A program made the position numbers and the translations under genes. DNA of 64,000 nt from Paenibacillus taiwanensis DSM 18679 (GTDB taxonomy: Bacteria > Bacillota > Bacilli > Paenibacillales > Paenibacillaceae), in NCBI RefSeq assembly GCF_000425125.1, contig NZ_KE384307.1:532508-596507 (forward strand), in the 5' to 3' direction. The notes below the pieces were generated by a model, which ran no database searches, was not told the DNA's origin, and saw only the letters and a list, made by a program, of their open reading frames with translations. This document shows, piece after piece, positions 18,351 through 27,104 of this stretch. Position 1 is the stretch's first letter, and the number at the start of each line of letters is the position of its first letter.

Positions 18351-18728
18351 TTATTCGACGATGAGTTTAGCTGTCATTTCTTTGTGGCCTGGTCCGCACA
18401 TAATAGTGCATTTGAATTCGTAGGTGCCTGTTTGTGTAGGAGTAACCACTTGGCTGGTCTGATTCGGAGTTAATTCAAGGCCGATATCTTTAATTTTGAT
18501 ACCGTGATTGCCGGAAGATTCAAGTATGAATTTAACCGGCTCACCGGCCTTCACGCGATACTCAGGCTGTTCGAATTTATAATTGGTCGCTTTAATAATA
18601 ATTTCTTTAGCCGCAAATGCAGGCTCGCCGGCTCCCTGTGTGGGACTCCCTTGTTGATTGCTTCCGCATGCAACCATAACGCATGCAAGCGCAAGCATAG
18701 CTGCAGCGAGTGCAATAGGTCGTTTCAT
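18351..18728 (-). CDS. Cupredoxin-domain lipoprotein with CuA-like copper site
   Basis: A predicted lipoprotein of 125 residues. The start at 18728 has GAGGAGG 10 nt upstream. The signal sequence ends in the lipobox VMVAC, placing the mature protein on the outer face of the membrane. A cupredoxin beta-sandwich follows, with GNHGIKI (candidate His ligand) and the C-terminal loop CTIMCGPGHKEM, which has the spacing C-x3-C-x3-H-x2-M of the CuA centre of cytochrome c oxidase subunit II. The acidic residue usual between the two cysteines is absent. There is no transmembrane hairpin or other oxidase subunit here, so a copper carrier or electron-transfer role is inferred. Confidence 0.82.
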   Translation of the reverse strand: MKRPIALAAAMLALACVMVACGSNQQGSPTQGAGEPAFAAKEIIIKATNYKFEQPEYRVKAGEPVKFILESSGNHGIKIKDIGLELTPNQTSQVVTPTQTGTYEFKCTIMCGPGHKEMTAKLIVE

Positions 18729-18965
18729 AACTGCAAATCCTCCTCGTAGTTCACGACGCATTATTACGTGTGTATTTTGAACACTGGTAAGTGTCATGAA
18801 GATAACTATACGCAACGGAAAATGCAATTCCTGTCGTTTTACCGAAGTGAGATGTGACGGTTATGTGACTTTTGGGACGCTACAGCTATGTTTTGCGTTA
18901 TGAATAGATAGCTGATCCTTTCGGCATTCGATTACAACATATCGTTTGAGCTACAAACCGAACCG

Positions 18966-19331
18966 TTATGCTCGATCAGAGCTGCGGCCAGCTTCAAACG
19001 GAGTAGCAATCGGAATAAACAAGTCGATTAATCCGACGACCAACGCCGCCAGTAAGGCACCAATAATGGATACGGAAACGCCACTGACAAAGAACTGAGC
19101 GACATAGATAACAACGGCGCTAGCCAGAAAGCCAACGATTCCGCGGCCAAAAGGGGTTACGCGTTTGCCGAAGATGCCTTCTACAATCCATCCGAACAAC
19201 GCGATAACTAAAGCCAGAACTAATGCGCTCCAGAAACCGCCTACTGTAAAGGCGGGTACAAGCCAAGCCGTAACCATAAGTACGATGGCTGCTACGATAA
19301 AACGGACTACATGACCGAGAAAACTCATCAT
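18966..19331 (-). CDS. Phage holin family (PF04020-like) membrane protein
   Basis: A 121-residue membrane protein with about four hydrophobic helices (about 6-26, 32-50, 63-83 and 85-107) and a polar C-terminus. The pattern matches the family annotated as Mycobacterium phage holin superfamily IV. In Firmicutes these are ordinary chromosomal membrane proteins of unknown role. AGGAGG lies just before the double ATG. No phage genes are near it, so the family name should not be taken as prophage evidence. Confidence 0.75.
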   Translation of the reverse strand: MMSFLGHVVRFIVAAIVLMVTAWLVPAFTVGGFWSALVLALVIALFGWIVEGIFGKRVTPFGRGIVGFLASAVVIYVAQFFVSGVSVSIIGALLAALVVGLIDLFIPIATPFEAGRSSDRA

Positions 19332-19484
19332 TTTTACCTCCTTGTTCGTTTATAAAGGGTGCAGTTTGTGCAACAATTAGTGTATCCTGATGCGGCAAGT
19401 TCATTAATTCCATGTTTCGACAATATTAGCCACTATTTAAAGCTTAGGCTATAATGATTTCAACGAGAGGAGTCGTGACTTCGT

Positions 19485-21842
19485 TTGAACGTTAAAATAT
19501 TTCAGACTTTAGAATATAACAAAATATTAAGCGGTCTAGTGCGTCATGCAGCTACTGCACTTGGGGAGCAGGCGGCGTTAGCCCTCCTGCCAAGTTCTAA
19601 GCTGGATGAAGTGAAGAACCGTTTGCAGGCAACTGATGAGGCATATACGGTTGATCGGCTGAAGGGGGCAGCGCCATTTGCTGGCGTTACAGACATACGT
19701 CCTGCCTTGAAGCGTGCGCGTATTAGTGCGATGCTGAATCCGATGGAATTGTGGGATATTTCATCGCTCATCCATGCGAGTAGACGATTAAGCCGTTACA
19801 TTAGCTCTGTAAATGAAGATAATCCTGTTCCTTTGCTGAATTCATTAGTAGAGCAATTCAGCGACCAGAAATCACTGGAGGATGAAATTCGCCAATGCAT
19901 TGATGATCAAGGGGAAGTGATGGATCAGGCCAGCTTTGAACTGGCTACAATTCGTCGTGAGCTCCGCATTGGGGAAACAAGAATTCGGGAGAAGTTAGAA
20001 TCGCTTGTCCGTTCACAAAGCACAGCCAAGATGCTGCAAGAGCAGCTTGTTACAATTCGAAATGATCGTTATGTCATTCCCGTCAAGCAAGAATATCGTG
20101 CGCATTTCGGTGGGATCGTTCATGACCAGTCCAGCTCAGGCGCAACTTTGTTTATCGAGCCAGAGTCAATTGTAGCCATGAATAACAAGCTTCGTGAGAC
20201 CAAGCTGCGTGAGGAGCGGGAAGTTGAACGTATTTTGTCCCGCTTGACCGATTTGGTTGGCGAACAGACAGACATGCTGTTGTATGATACGGATTTGGTT
20301 GGGGATCTGGACTTTATGTTTGCCAAGGCCAGATATGCACATGAGATGAAAGCGACACTTCCAACGATGAATGATCATGGGTATTTGAAGCTGAAAAAAG
20401 GTCGTCATCCGCTTATTTCAAGTGATATAGTCGTTCCTACTGATGTCGAGCTGGGGAAAGAGTATTCCACGATAATCGTTACGGGACCCAATACGGGGGG
20501 TAAAACCGTATCGCTCAAGACGATTGGACTGTTAAGCTTGATGGCGATGTCCGGTTTATTTGTACCCGCTAATGAGGGTAGTGAGCTTTGTGTATTTGAC
20601 GCCATTTATGCGGATATCGGAGATGAGCAAAGTATAGAGCAGAGCCTCAGTACATTTTCCAGTCATTTGACTAATATTATTCGAATCTTGCATGCCATGA
20701 CACCTAAAAGTCTAGTGTTGCTTGATGAGGTGGGTGCGGGAACGGATCCTGCTGAGGGATCAGCGCTTGCGATTGCAATTCTGGAGCATATTCATCGGAC
20801 AGGATGCCGCATGGTTGCAACAACGCATTATTCCGAGTTAAAGGCTTATGCGTATGATCGTGCTGGTGTCATTAATGCGAGTATGGAATTTGATGTGCAG
20901 ACGCTGCGACCTACTTACCGCTTGCTCATTGGTGTTCCAGGGCGAAGCAACGCTTTTGCTATAGCAGAGCGACTTGGACTGCCTGGTTCTATTATTGAAC
21001 ATGCACGTGGTGAAGTGACAGAAGAAGATATGCGTGTAGAAAACATGATTGCTTCTTTGGAGCAAAATCGTGTGACTGCGGAAGCTGAACGGGAGTCAGC
21101 GGAGAAGCTTAGACAAGATTATGAAGCGCTGCGTCAAACGCTGGAAGAGGAGCATGCCAAGCTGCAAGCCGATAAGCAGAAGCGAATCGATCGTGCGGAA
21201 GAGGATGCGAGATCTATCGTGGACAAGGCGCGCAGAGAAGCTGACGATATCATTACGGAACTGAGGATACTGGCTCTGGAAGGTGTTAAGGTTAAGGATC
21301 ATCAGCTTACTGAAGCACGTAAACGTTTAGATGAAGCTGCTCCTGCCAAGAAACTGAATGCCCAAGTAACAAAACCGAAGACGGTGCGCCAAATTGGACC
21401 TGGTGATGAAGTGATGGTATACAGCTTAAATCAGAAGGGTCACGTGGTGGAGATGACGGGCAGCGATGTGATCGTACAACTGGGTATTATGAAAATGAAA
21501 GTCAGCAAAGACGATCTGGAGCTTGTCTCAGCTGCCAAGCAGGAAGCAGTTAAGAAGCAAAAGGCGGGTCCAAGCGTGACACGTACACGAGATGACTCTG
21601 TGCGCTCAGAGTTGGACTTGCGCGGAGCTAATCTTGAGGAGGCGATTATGGAGGTTGATCGTTTTCTGGATGAAGCGCTGCTTAGCAATTTAGGACAAGT
21701 TTATATTATTCATGGTAAAGGCACAGGTGTATTACGTTCTGGTATTCAGGAGTTTTTACGAAAGCATAAACACGTCAAGAGCTTCCGGCTTGGCAATTAT
21801 GGCGAGGGCGGAGCTGGAATTACCGTTGCGGAAATGAAGTAA
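19485..21842 (+). CDS. mutS2: Endonuclease MutS2
   Basis: A 785-residue MutS2. It contains the MutS core without the mismatch-recognition domain I, the ABC-type ATPase with Walker A GPNTGGKT (about residue 334) and Walker B LVLLDEVGAGTDPAEGSALA. A long coiled-coil arm (about 515-620) follows, with a C-terminal Smr nuclease domain (about 707-785; SELDLRGANLEEA, IIHGKGTGVLR). MutS2 acts on branched DNA and, in Bacillus, on collided ribosomes. Translation starts at TTG 19485 after GAGAGGAG; no better start is available. The gene precedes a DUF350 gene, as in Bacillus. Confidence 0.95.
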   Translation: MNVKIFQTLEYNKILSGLVRHAATALGEQAALALLPSSKLDEVKNRLQATDEAYTVDRLKGAAPFAGVTDIRPALKRARISAMLNPMELWDISSLIHASRRLSRYISSVNEDNPVPLLNSLVEQFSDQKSLEDEIRQCIDDQGEVMDQASFELATIRRELRIGETRIREKLESLVRSQSTAKMLQEQLVTIRNDRYVIPVKQEYRAHFGGIVHDQSSSGATLFIEPESIVAMNNKLRETKLREEREVERILSRLTDLVGEQTDMLLYDTDLVGDLDFMFAKARYAHEMKATLPTMNDHGYLKLKKGRHPLISSDIVVPTDVELGKEYSTIIVTGPNTGGKTVSLKTIGLLSLMAMSGLFVPANEGSELCVFDAIYADIGDEQSIEQSLSTFSSHLTNIIRILHAMTPKSLVLLDEVGAGTDPAEGSALAIAILEHIHRTGCRMVATTHYSELKAYAYDRAGVINASMEFDVQTLRPTYRLLIGVPGRSNAFAIAERLGLPGSIIEHARGEVTEEDMRVENMIASLEQNRVTAEAERESAEKLRQDYEALRQTLEEEHAKLQADKQKRIDRAEEDARSIVDKARREADDIITELRILALEGVKVKDHQLTEARKRLDEAAPAKKLNAQVTKPKTVRQIGPGDEVMVYSLNQKGHVVEMTGSDVIVQLGIMKMKVSKDDLELVSAAKQEAVKKQKAGPSVTRTRDDSVRSELDLRGANLEEAIMEVDRFLDEALLSNLGQVYIIHGKGTGVLRSGIQEFLRKHKHVKSFRLGNYGEGGAGITVAEMK

Positions 21843-21870
21843 CAGGCAAAGCCTTCATGGGAGGAACAAA

Positions 21871-22290
21871 GTGGAACAATGGATTGAACGATGGTTGAGC
21901 AATCCGTATTTTGAGATGCTCGCTTATTTTTCGGTTGCAAGTGTAGCGCTTGTAGTTCTGTTATCAATATTTGAATTGGTGACCCCTTATAAGTGCTGGG
22001 AGGAAATCAAGAAGGGCAACATCAGCGTAGCAATGGCAACGGGAGGCAAAATATTCGGTATATGCAACATATTCCGATTTGGCGTAGAAGCCCATGACTC
22101 TTTGTACGCTTCACTACAGTGGGCTGTTCTAGGTTTTATTTTGCTGCTGGCTGCTTACTTTCTGGTCGGCTTTCTAATGCCGAATTTTAAGCTCGATCAG
22201 GAAATTCAACGTGATAATCGTGCTGTGGGCTTACTGGCTATGATTTTATCGATCTCGTTATCGTATATTATTGGCGCAAGTCTGAAATAA
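21871..22290 (+). CDS. DUF350 family membrane protein (YshE-like)
   Basis: A 139-residue membrane protein with four hydrophobic segments, two DUF350-type hairpins. The central motif IKKGNISVAMATGGKIFGI and the later DNRAVGLLAMILSISLSYIIG match this family. It starts at GTG 21871 with GGGAGG upstream, 28 nt after mutS2, and is probably co-transcribed. The position after mutS2 is the same as yshE in Bacillus subtilis. Function unknown. Confidence 0.85.
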   Translation: MEQWIERWLSNPYFEMLAYFSVASVALVVLLSIFELVTPYKCWEEIKKGNISVAMATGGKIFGICNIFRFGVEAHDSLYASLQWAVLGFILLLAAYFLVGFLMPNFKLDQEIQRDNRAVGLLAMILSISLSYIIGASLK

Positions 22291-22345
22291 AGATGCACAG
22301 ATGGAACTCAACTCAGTATATTAACGGGGTCGGAGGACAGCTCAA

Positions 22346-22426
22346 ATGAAGTACTTATGGGGAACTTTGTTTGCACTTGCCGCATTGTTTTTAATTGTTG
22401 GAGTGTACTATTGGATAAATATGTAG
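22346..22426 (+). CDS. 26-residue single-pass membrane peptide
   Basis: A very short open reading frame: MKYLWGTLFALAALF, then a hydrophobic stretch to about residue 22, ending YYWINM. A good ribosome site (GGAGG, 9 nt spacing) precedes the ATG. It sits in the short gap between the DUF350 gene and the zinc-ribbon gene on the same strand. Real translation is likely from the site and the composition, but there is no homology support. Confidence 0.6.
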   Translation: MKYLWGTLFALAALFLIVGVYYWINM

Positions 22427-22449
22427 GATAGGGAAGGCTGGGAATTAAC

Positions 22450-23022
22450 ATGTCTACAGATGTAATTTGCCCTTGGTGTGATACCGAAATCGTATGGGAT
22501 GAAGTGCTTGGACCTGAGGAAGAGTGTCCTTATTGCCACAATGAATTGCAGGAGTACCGCACACTAAGTGTTCCGCTTGAGGCAGAAGAGGATGAGGAAG
22601 AAGGCATCGAATCGATGCAGGTTAAAGGGACTAAAAAAGGTGGAAATGCGTATACCAACGCTGTCCAACCGGGGAAGCAATCTGAAGCTGCAATGGGCTG
22701 GGAAGATGACAGCATGCTATTAAGCTCACCGGATCAATTACAATTCGAAGAAGGAGTTGGTCGTGTGCTGCACGATCAACTAGAAGTTCCGGAGTGTCCG
22801 CACTGCCGTGAGTACATGCTGCTTGCAGGTCAGGAAACAGTAACCGCTTCAGCATTTCAACCGCATCGTCCAGCTGCATTGGACAAGCCGCTACTGCAAG
22901 CACCTTTTACACTAGATGTGTATGTATGCGCCTCTTGCTTCCATGTCTCCAAATCGCTCAGTATGCGTGAGCGGGAAACGCTTATGAAGCAAGTGAATCA
23001 ATTAGGTGAAGGTGACAACTGA
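22450..23022 (+). CDS. Zinc-ribbon-like protein of unknown function
   Basis: A 190-residue soluble protein not recognised as a characterised family. Four CxxC knuckles are visible: CPWC and CPYC in the first 30 residues, then CPHC and CASC in the C-terminal half, consistent with two zinc sites. Between the halves is an acidic low-complexity linker (EAEEDEEEG) and a basic/polar stretch. The C-terminus ends in a helix after SKSLSMRERE. A nucleic-acid or protein interaction role is possible but unproven. It may belong to the same transcript as the small peptide upstream. Confidence 0.75.
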   Translation: MSTDVICPWCDTEIVWDEVLGPEEECPYCHNELQEYRTLSVPLEAEEDEEEGIESMQVKGTKKGGNAYTNAVQPGKQSEAAMGWEDDSMLLSSPDQLQFEEGVGRVLHDQLEVPECPHCREYMLLAGQETVTASAFQPHRPAALDKPLLQAPFTLDVYVCASCFHVSKSLSMRERETLMKQVNQLGEGDN

Positions 23023-23131
23023 GCAGGGTCGTTTCGTTGTTAGTAAATTTTAGATAGGCTGATGACGTTGTACGCTTCGGGGAAGATTAAGCAGGAAATG
23101 CTTAACGAGCTGAGAGCGAGGGGGTCATCTC

Positions 23132-24325
23132 GTGCAGGCGAAATGGGATACGCAGTCAAGGTTACTGCTAATCGTATATGGTTTGTTTGCATGTGCTAAT
23201 GCCTGTTCAGGAACGTTTGTAAACGTGTTTCTTTGGAAATTGAAGCCCGATTATGCGCTCATTGGATGGTTTGCTCTTGTACAGCAGCTGTCCTTGGGCG
23301 CTGTTTTTATGTTCGGGGGTAAATGGGTTAAAGAGTATAATAAAATGAATTGTTTGCGGCTAGGGATCATTTTTGCCGGCGTGTTTTATGCTGTCGTATT
23401 ACTTCTTGGCAAGCAGGCTATTCATTGGATTTGGCTGCTAGGACTACTGCTTGGGGCTGCAATGGGAGCCTTCTGGCTAGCTTTTAATGTAGTCTACTTT
23501 GAAGTGACTGACGCAAATAATCGTGACCGGTTTAATGGTTGGGTCGGGCTCATTGGCTCTGCATCGACAATGGTAGCTCCGTGGCTGGCAGGTTTGCTAA
23601 TTGCAAGCTTTGGGGAGAAGGGATACACCTTTATGTTTACGGCCTCATTGGTAATTTTCTCATGTGGGGTTGTGCTTAGCTTTTGGCTGAAAAAGAGGCC
23701 ACCAGGGCAAGCGTATGTTTGGCGTATCCCGTTAAAGTTATGGCTAGACCGAACAAGTCCCTGGCATATTACATTTTGGGCTTTGGCTGCGCAAGGGCTG
23801 CGTGACGGTGCTTATAGCTTTCTGATTAGTTTGCTTGTATTTGTAGCTACGACCAATGAACTGAAGGTTGGTAACTACACCCTTATTTCTTCGATTGCTG
23901 CGCTGCTGTCTTATTATGCGGTAGGGCGTTGGTTAAAATGGAATTATCGGGCGAATGGAATGATAGTGGGCGCAATGGCAATGGCCCTTGCGATTATCCC
24001 ATTGTTTGTCAGGGTTGATTATTATTATTTAATCGTGTTTGGTATCGGCATGGCACTGACATCACCGTTGTTTATTATTCCGATGACTTCCGTTACTTTT
24101 GACTTGATGGGGCAGTCGGAGCAAGCTGTGAATCATCGAGTGGAATTAACCGTTTTGCGGGAATTTGGCCTGTTGGCAGGTCGAATGGTATCAATTGTTG
24201 CCTTTATTTTGATTATGTCCTGGTCTACACGGACAGAGACCGTCGTTTTATTTTTAGCGGTGATCGGCTGCATGCCCGTCATTAGTGCCTTAATGATGCG
24301 TAAATTAGTTAGACAGCACAATTAA
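23132..24325 (+). CDS. Major facilitator superfamily transporter
   Basis: A 397-residue polytopic membrane protein with about 12 hydrophobic segments in two halves. The loop between helices 2 and 3 is FGGKWVKEYNKM, in the position of the MFS motif A. It starts at GTG 23132 after a GAGAGCGAGGGGG ribosome site. It resembles the YqgE-type MFS proteins of Bacillus, but I cannot assign a substrate, and the neighbours do not suggest one. It ends in a bidirectional terminator shared with the convergent FAD oxidase. Confidence 0.82.
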   Translation: MQAKWDTQSRLLLIVYGLFACANACSGTFVNVFLWKLKPDYALIGWFALVQQLSLGAVFMFGGKWVKEYNKMNCLRLGIIFAGVFYAVVLLLGKQAIHWIWLLGLLLGAAMGAFWLAFNVVYFEVTDANNRDRFNGWVGLIGSASTMVAPWLAGLLIASFGEKGYTFMFTASLVIFSCGVVLSFWLKKRPPGQAYVWRIPLKLWLDRTSPWHITFWALAAQGLRDGAYSFLISLLVFVATTNELKVGNYTLISSIAALLSYYAVGRWLKWNYRANGMIVGAMAMALAIIPLFVRVDYYYLIVFGIGMALTSPLFIIPMTSVTFDLMGQSEQAVNHRVELTVLREFGLLAGRMVSIVAFILIMSWSTRTETVVLFLAVIGCMPVISALMMRKLVRQHN

Positions 24326-24328
24326 TTA

Positions 24329-24372
24329 CAAAATGCCGTTATCCACTTGGCAAGCTGGATAACGGCATTTTG
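24329..24372. terminator. Bidirectional terminator
   Basis: CAAAATGCCGTTATCCA pairs perfectly over 17 bp with TGGATAACGGCATTTTG. A/T runs on both sides let it serve the MFS gene and the convergent FAD oxidase gene. Confidence 0.92.
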
Positions 24373-24377
24373 TGATA

Positions 24378-25616
24378 TTAGCTGACAGGTGGCGCCGGAT
24401 GGTGAGAACGCGTCAAGCTGAACAGATGTGCATCGGGATGTTCGCCTTGTTTAATTAGCGTAAGAATAATATTAGCGGCAATCGTTGAATAGGCAATGCC
24501 ATTTCCCCCATACCCTTCAATAAAAAAACAATGTGGATATTGAGGGTGTGGCCCTATCATAGGATATCCGTCATGCGTAGAGCCGAAAGCGGCTGTCCAA
24601 GCGTACTGTGAGCGAATCGGTGCTAAAGCAGGAAAAAGCTTTTCAATTTCCTGCTCAAGTAAATACGTCTTATGTTTAAGCATTCGATCCCTTTCCTCGG
24701 GGATAACGGTAGCAACATCAAGTCCGCCTGCCACGATTCGATTATCCACTGTTGTACGTAAATATAAATAGGGCCGCGCAGTTTCCCATATTAAGCATCT
24801 ATCTGGCCAAATCCGCTCGAGGTCGGGAATAGGTGTGGTTACAAGGGCGTATGTACTTTCAATGACGGCGTTGGTATCAGCTTTTATTTCTTGAGTCTCG
24901 TAGCCGGTTGCGAATATGACGTAGCTTGCCTCTACAACTGCCCCTTTACCAGAGACCAACTGCACACCATGTGCGAGCCAATTATGATGGACAATCTTTG
25001 TCTCTTCATAAATACGTACTCCATATCGTGAAACAGCTGTATCAAACAAAGCATGTACGAAGCGAAATGGGTTCACTTCTGCATCGCCACGGGAGTAAAT
25101 AGCAGCGGGTTTGCTGAAACCGTATCTCGCTTTAATATGAGAGGCTTCCAGCCACTCCACATCAAACCCACACAATATCAATTGCTCATATTCTTCTTTT
25201 AAGGCCGGGACATCTGCTTCTTCAGTGGCATAATACAAACTTGGGCGCGAATCAAGTTCAGGGTCCATCATTAATTCGTCCTTTATTCGCAGCAACTTTT
25301 GCACCGCTTCTTTACATAAGGTGTAGAATCGTGTGCCGCTTTCACGACCGAAGGTATGGATGCAGGAACTTAAAGTTTTATCGTTAGAGCCCTGCAATAA
25401 ACCGGTGCTGGCGCACGTGCTTCCGTGACCGATGCGACGTTTGTCGACTACAACTACGTGCAACCCTGCCTTACTGCATTCGTAGGCGGCCAATGCGCCG
25501 CTAATGCCCGCCCCGATAATGGCGACATCACAAGTGACATTATCCATTAGCGGAGGGTAGCTACTGACTTGCTCTAAGGAATGAGTCCAGGCTATTTGTC
25601 CAGACTTTAAATCCAT
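24378..25616 (-). CDS. FAD-dependent oxidoreductase (DAO family)
   Basis: A flavoenzyme of 412 residues in the D-amino-acid oxidase/glycine oxidase superfamily. The Rossmann FAD motif is VAIIGAGISGALAAYE, followed by VVVDKRRIGHGSTCASTGLL, and the C-terminal FAD-contact loop is FFIEGYGGNGIAYST. The start at 25616 is chosen because AGGAG lies 8 nt upstream; an in-frame ATG at 25640 has no such site. It resembles the YurR/gamma-glutamylputrescine oxidase-like group, which oxidises amines or amino acids. The true substrate is not readable from context. Confidence 0.85.
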   Translation of the reverse strand: MDLKSGQIAWTHSLEQVSSYPPLMDNVTCDVAIIGAGISGALAAYECSKAGLHVVVVDKRRIGHGSTCASTGLLQGSNDKTLSSCIHTFGRESGTRFYTLCKEAVQKLLRIKDELMMDPELDSRPSLYYATEEADVPALKEEYEQLILCGFDVEWLEASHIKARYGFSKPAAIYSRGDAEVNPFRFVHALFDTAVSRYGVRIYEETKIVHHNWLAHGVQLVSGKGAVVEASYVIFATGYETQEIKADTNAVIESTYALVTTPIPDLERIWPDRCLIWETARPYLYLRTTVDNRIVAGGLDVATVIPEERDRMLKHKTYLLEQEIEKLFPALAPIRSQYAWTAAFGSTHDGYPMIGPHPQYPHCFFIEGYGGNGIAYSTIAANIILTLIKQGEHPDAHLFSLTRSHHPAPPVS

Positions 25617-25742
25617 CCAGATCTCTCCTTTCGAATACATAATTCCCTACAGATGTGTCCATAATACATACAGGTAAGCTTGTAGTTGACACAGGATCGC
25701 GCCAATATGGTTTATGACATTTTTACAGAAGGAGATGCCTTG

Positions 25743-25994
25743 ATGCAGCATTACGGTTCACAAATGAAGCCCTTGACGGGCAAAGAGTTAGAGTACATTG
25801 TCGATTGCATATCCAATGAAGATTTACTCGTTAAGCAAAGCGCAGCGACAGCTGCAAGCACGTCCAATCCTGCAGTTGCCCAAGCGCTCACACACATGAT
25901 TCACGTTCATGAGCAGCATATGGGAATTTTATTAAATACGATTCAGCAGCATGTGCAGTTGGCACCAACACAACCTACGTCGTCTCAATCCTAG
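25743..25994 (+). CDS. CotF-like spore coat protein (short)
   Basis: A predicted soluble protein of 83 residues. I start it at ATG 25743 because AGAAGGAG lies 8 nt upstream; an open frame extends upstream to TTG 25686 without a ribosome site. The sequence EYIVDCISNEDLLVKQSAATAA resembles the helical ferritin-like spore coat (CotF) family. It is 28 nt upstream of a second CotF-like gene, so both are probably expressed together in the mother cell. Confidence 0.65.
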   Translation: MQHYGSQMKPLTGKELEYIVDCISNEDLLVKQSAATAASTSNPAVAQALTHMIHVHEQHMGILLNTIQQHVQLAPTQPTSSQS

Positions 25995-26022
25995 TTTGAA
26001 TTGCAGAAAGGAGACTTAACGA

Positions 26023-26415
26023 ATGTATTCGAATCCATCTTCGTCGTTTATGCCAGAAGAAGATTTATTGTATACGATTTTGGCTGATTTGAAACGGACG
26101 GTAGGCGAATATACTACCGCCACGACAGAATCAAGTTGTCCTGCTGTTCGTCAGATGTTTACGGATCTGACAAACAGTACATTAAAGATGCAAGGGGAAC
26201 TGTATACTTTGATGAGTCAGTTAAACATGTACAGCACTGCATCCCCAGCACTGCGTCAGGAAGTTCAGAAGCAATTACAGCAAAGTCAGCAGTCCCAACA
26301 GAAGCTACAGCATTTTGTTCAGCAGAAGCTTGGTCAATCCGCGCATCATGCCGTGCCGCAGCATCTTGTCCAAGGGCAAGCAGCTCAACATCAGCCGCCA
26401 TCTGTTTATATGTAA
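26023..26415 (+). CDS. CotF family spore coat protein
   Basis: A 130-residue coat-type protein. The N-terminal half (LLYTILADLKRTVGEYTTA, then FTDLTNSTLKMQGELYTLM) has the helical CotF pattern. The C-terminus is Gln/Ser/His rich (QQSQQSQQKLQHFVQQ), typical of coat-associated tails. The ribosome site AAAGGAGACTTAACG precedes the ATG. It is followed by a strong terminator, closing a two-gene coat operon. Confidence 0.75.
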   Translation: MYSNPSSSFMPEEDLLYTILADLKRTVGEYTTATTESSCPAVRQMFTDLTNSTLKMQGELYTLMSQLNMYSTASPALRQEVQKQLQQSQQSQQKLQHFVQQKLGQSAHHAVPQHLVQGQAAQHQPPSVYM

Positions 26416-26452
26416 GTTACCTCAATAAGCAGGTAACATAAGGAATACGAGG

Positions 26453-26482
26453 AGAACTCGCCATTTGGCGAGTTCTTTTTTT
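26453..26482 (+). terminator. Terminator after coat gene pair
   Basis: AGAACTCGCC and GGCGAGTTCT form a perfect 10-bp stem with loop ATTT and a long T run. Confidence 0.92.
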
Positions 26483-26592
26483 CTTTATTGTTTCGTTCCT
26501 TCTTGGCATATAGTTGCATTGGGTGTATCATATTTGAATATCATGACAATCGATCGGTTCATTAGAAGCGCGATCGCGGGAGGATATGGGGT

Positions 26593-27093
26593 ATGAAGGA
26601 ACTAAGTGAACTGAGCTTGAATATTTTGAAACTTCTTAAAGAAGATGCACGTCGTTCGCCTGATCTTCTCGCTACTATGCTTGGAGTAGAAGAAAGCGCT
26701 GTACAGACAGCCATTAACGAAATGGAAGCAGATCATGTTATCGTGAAGTATGCGACCGTTGTGAATTGGAGCAAAGTAGACGAGGAAAAAGTAACAGCAC
26801 TAATTGAAGTTCAAATTACGCCTGAGCGCGAGCGCGGATTTGAAGGGATCGCAGAGCGTATTTATTTGTTCCCGCAAGTTAAGTCTGTTTATTTAATGTC
26901 AGGCGCATATGACTTGTTGGTTGAAGTTGAAGGGAAGAACTTACGCGAGGTAGCTAACTTTGTATCGGATAAGCTCTCGCCGATTCAATCTGTACTATCA
27001 ACGAAGACCCACTTTATTTTGAAGAAATATAAGCAAGACGGTATCATCTTCGAGGAACGTGAGGACGATCAACGGCTTGTAATCTCCCCATGA
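26593..27093 (+). CDS. Lrp/AsnC family transcriptional regulator (AlaR-like)
   Basis: A 166-residue regulator. The winged helix-turn-helix is N-terminal (LNILKLLKEDARRSPDLLATMLGVEE), and the RAM/AsnC ligand domain begins near residue 65 (ALIEVQITPERERGF, VYLMSGAYDLLVEVEGK). It lies 11 nt upstream of a class I aminotransferase gene. The same arrangement, yugG-yugH (alaR-alaT), occurs in Bacillus subtilis, so control of the aminotransferase by an amino acid ligand is likely. Confidence 0.88.
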   Translation: MKELSELSLNILKLLKEDARRSPDLLATMLGVEESAVQTAINEMEADHVIVKYATVVNWSKVDEEKVTALIEVQITPERERGFEGIAERIYLFPQVKSVYLMSGAYDLLVEVEGKNLREVANFVSDKLSPIQSVLSTKTHFILKKYKQDGIIFEEREDDQRLVISP

Positions 27094-27104
27094 GGTGATG
27101 TGAC

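Noticed and set aside
18966-19331. Holin-like gene as evidence of prophage
   Set aside because: No phage structural, integrase or lysis genes are near; this family is common on Firmicute chromosomes.
25686-25742. TTG start of a longer CotF-like protein
   Set aside because: No ribosome site upstream, whereas AGAAGGAG is correctly placed for ATG 25743.
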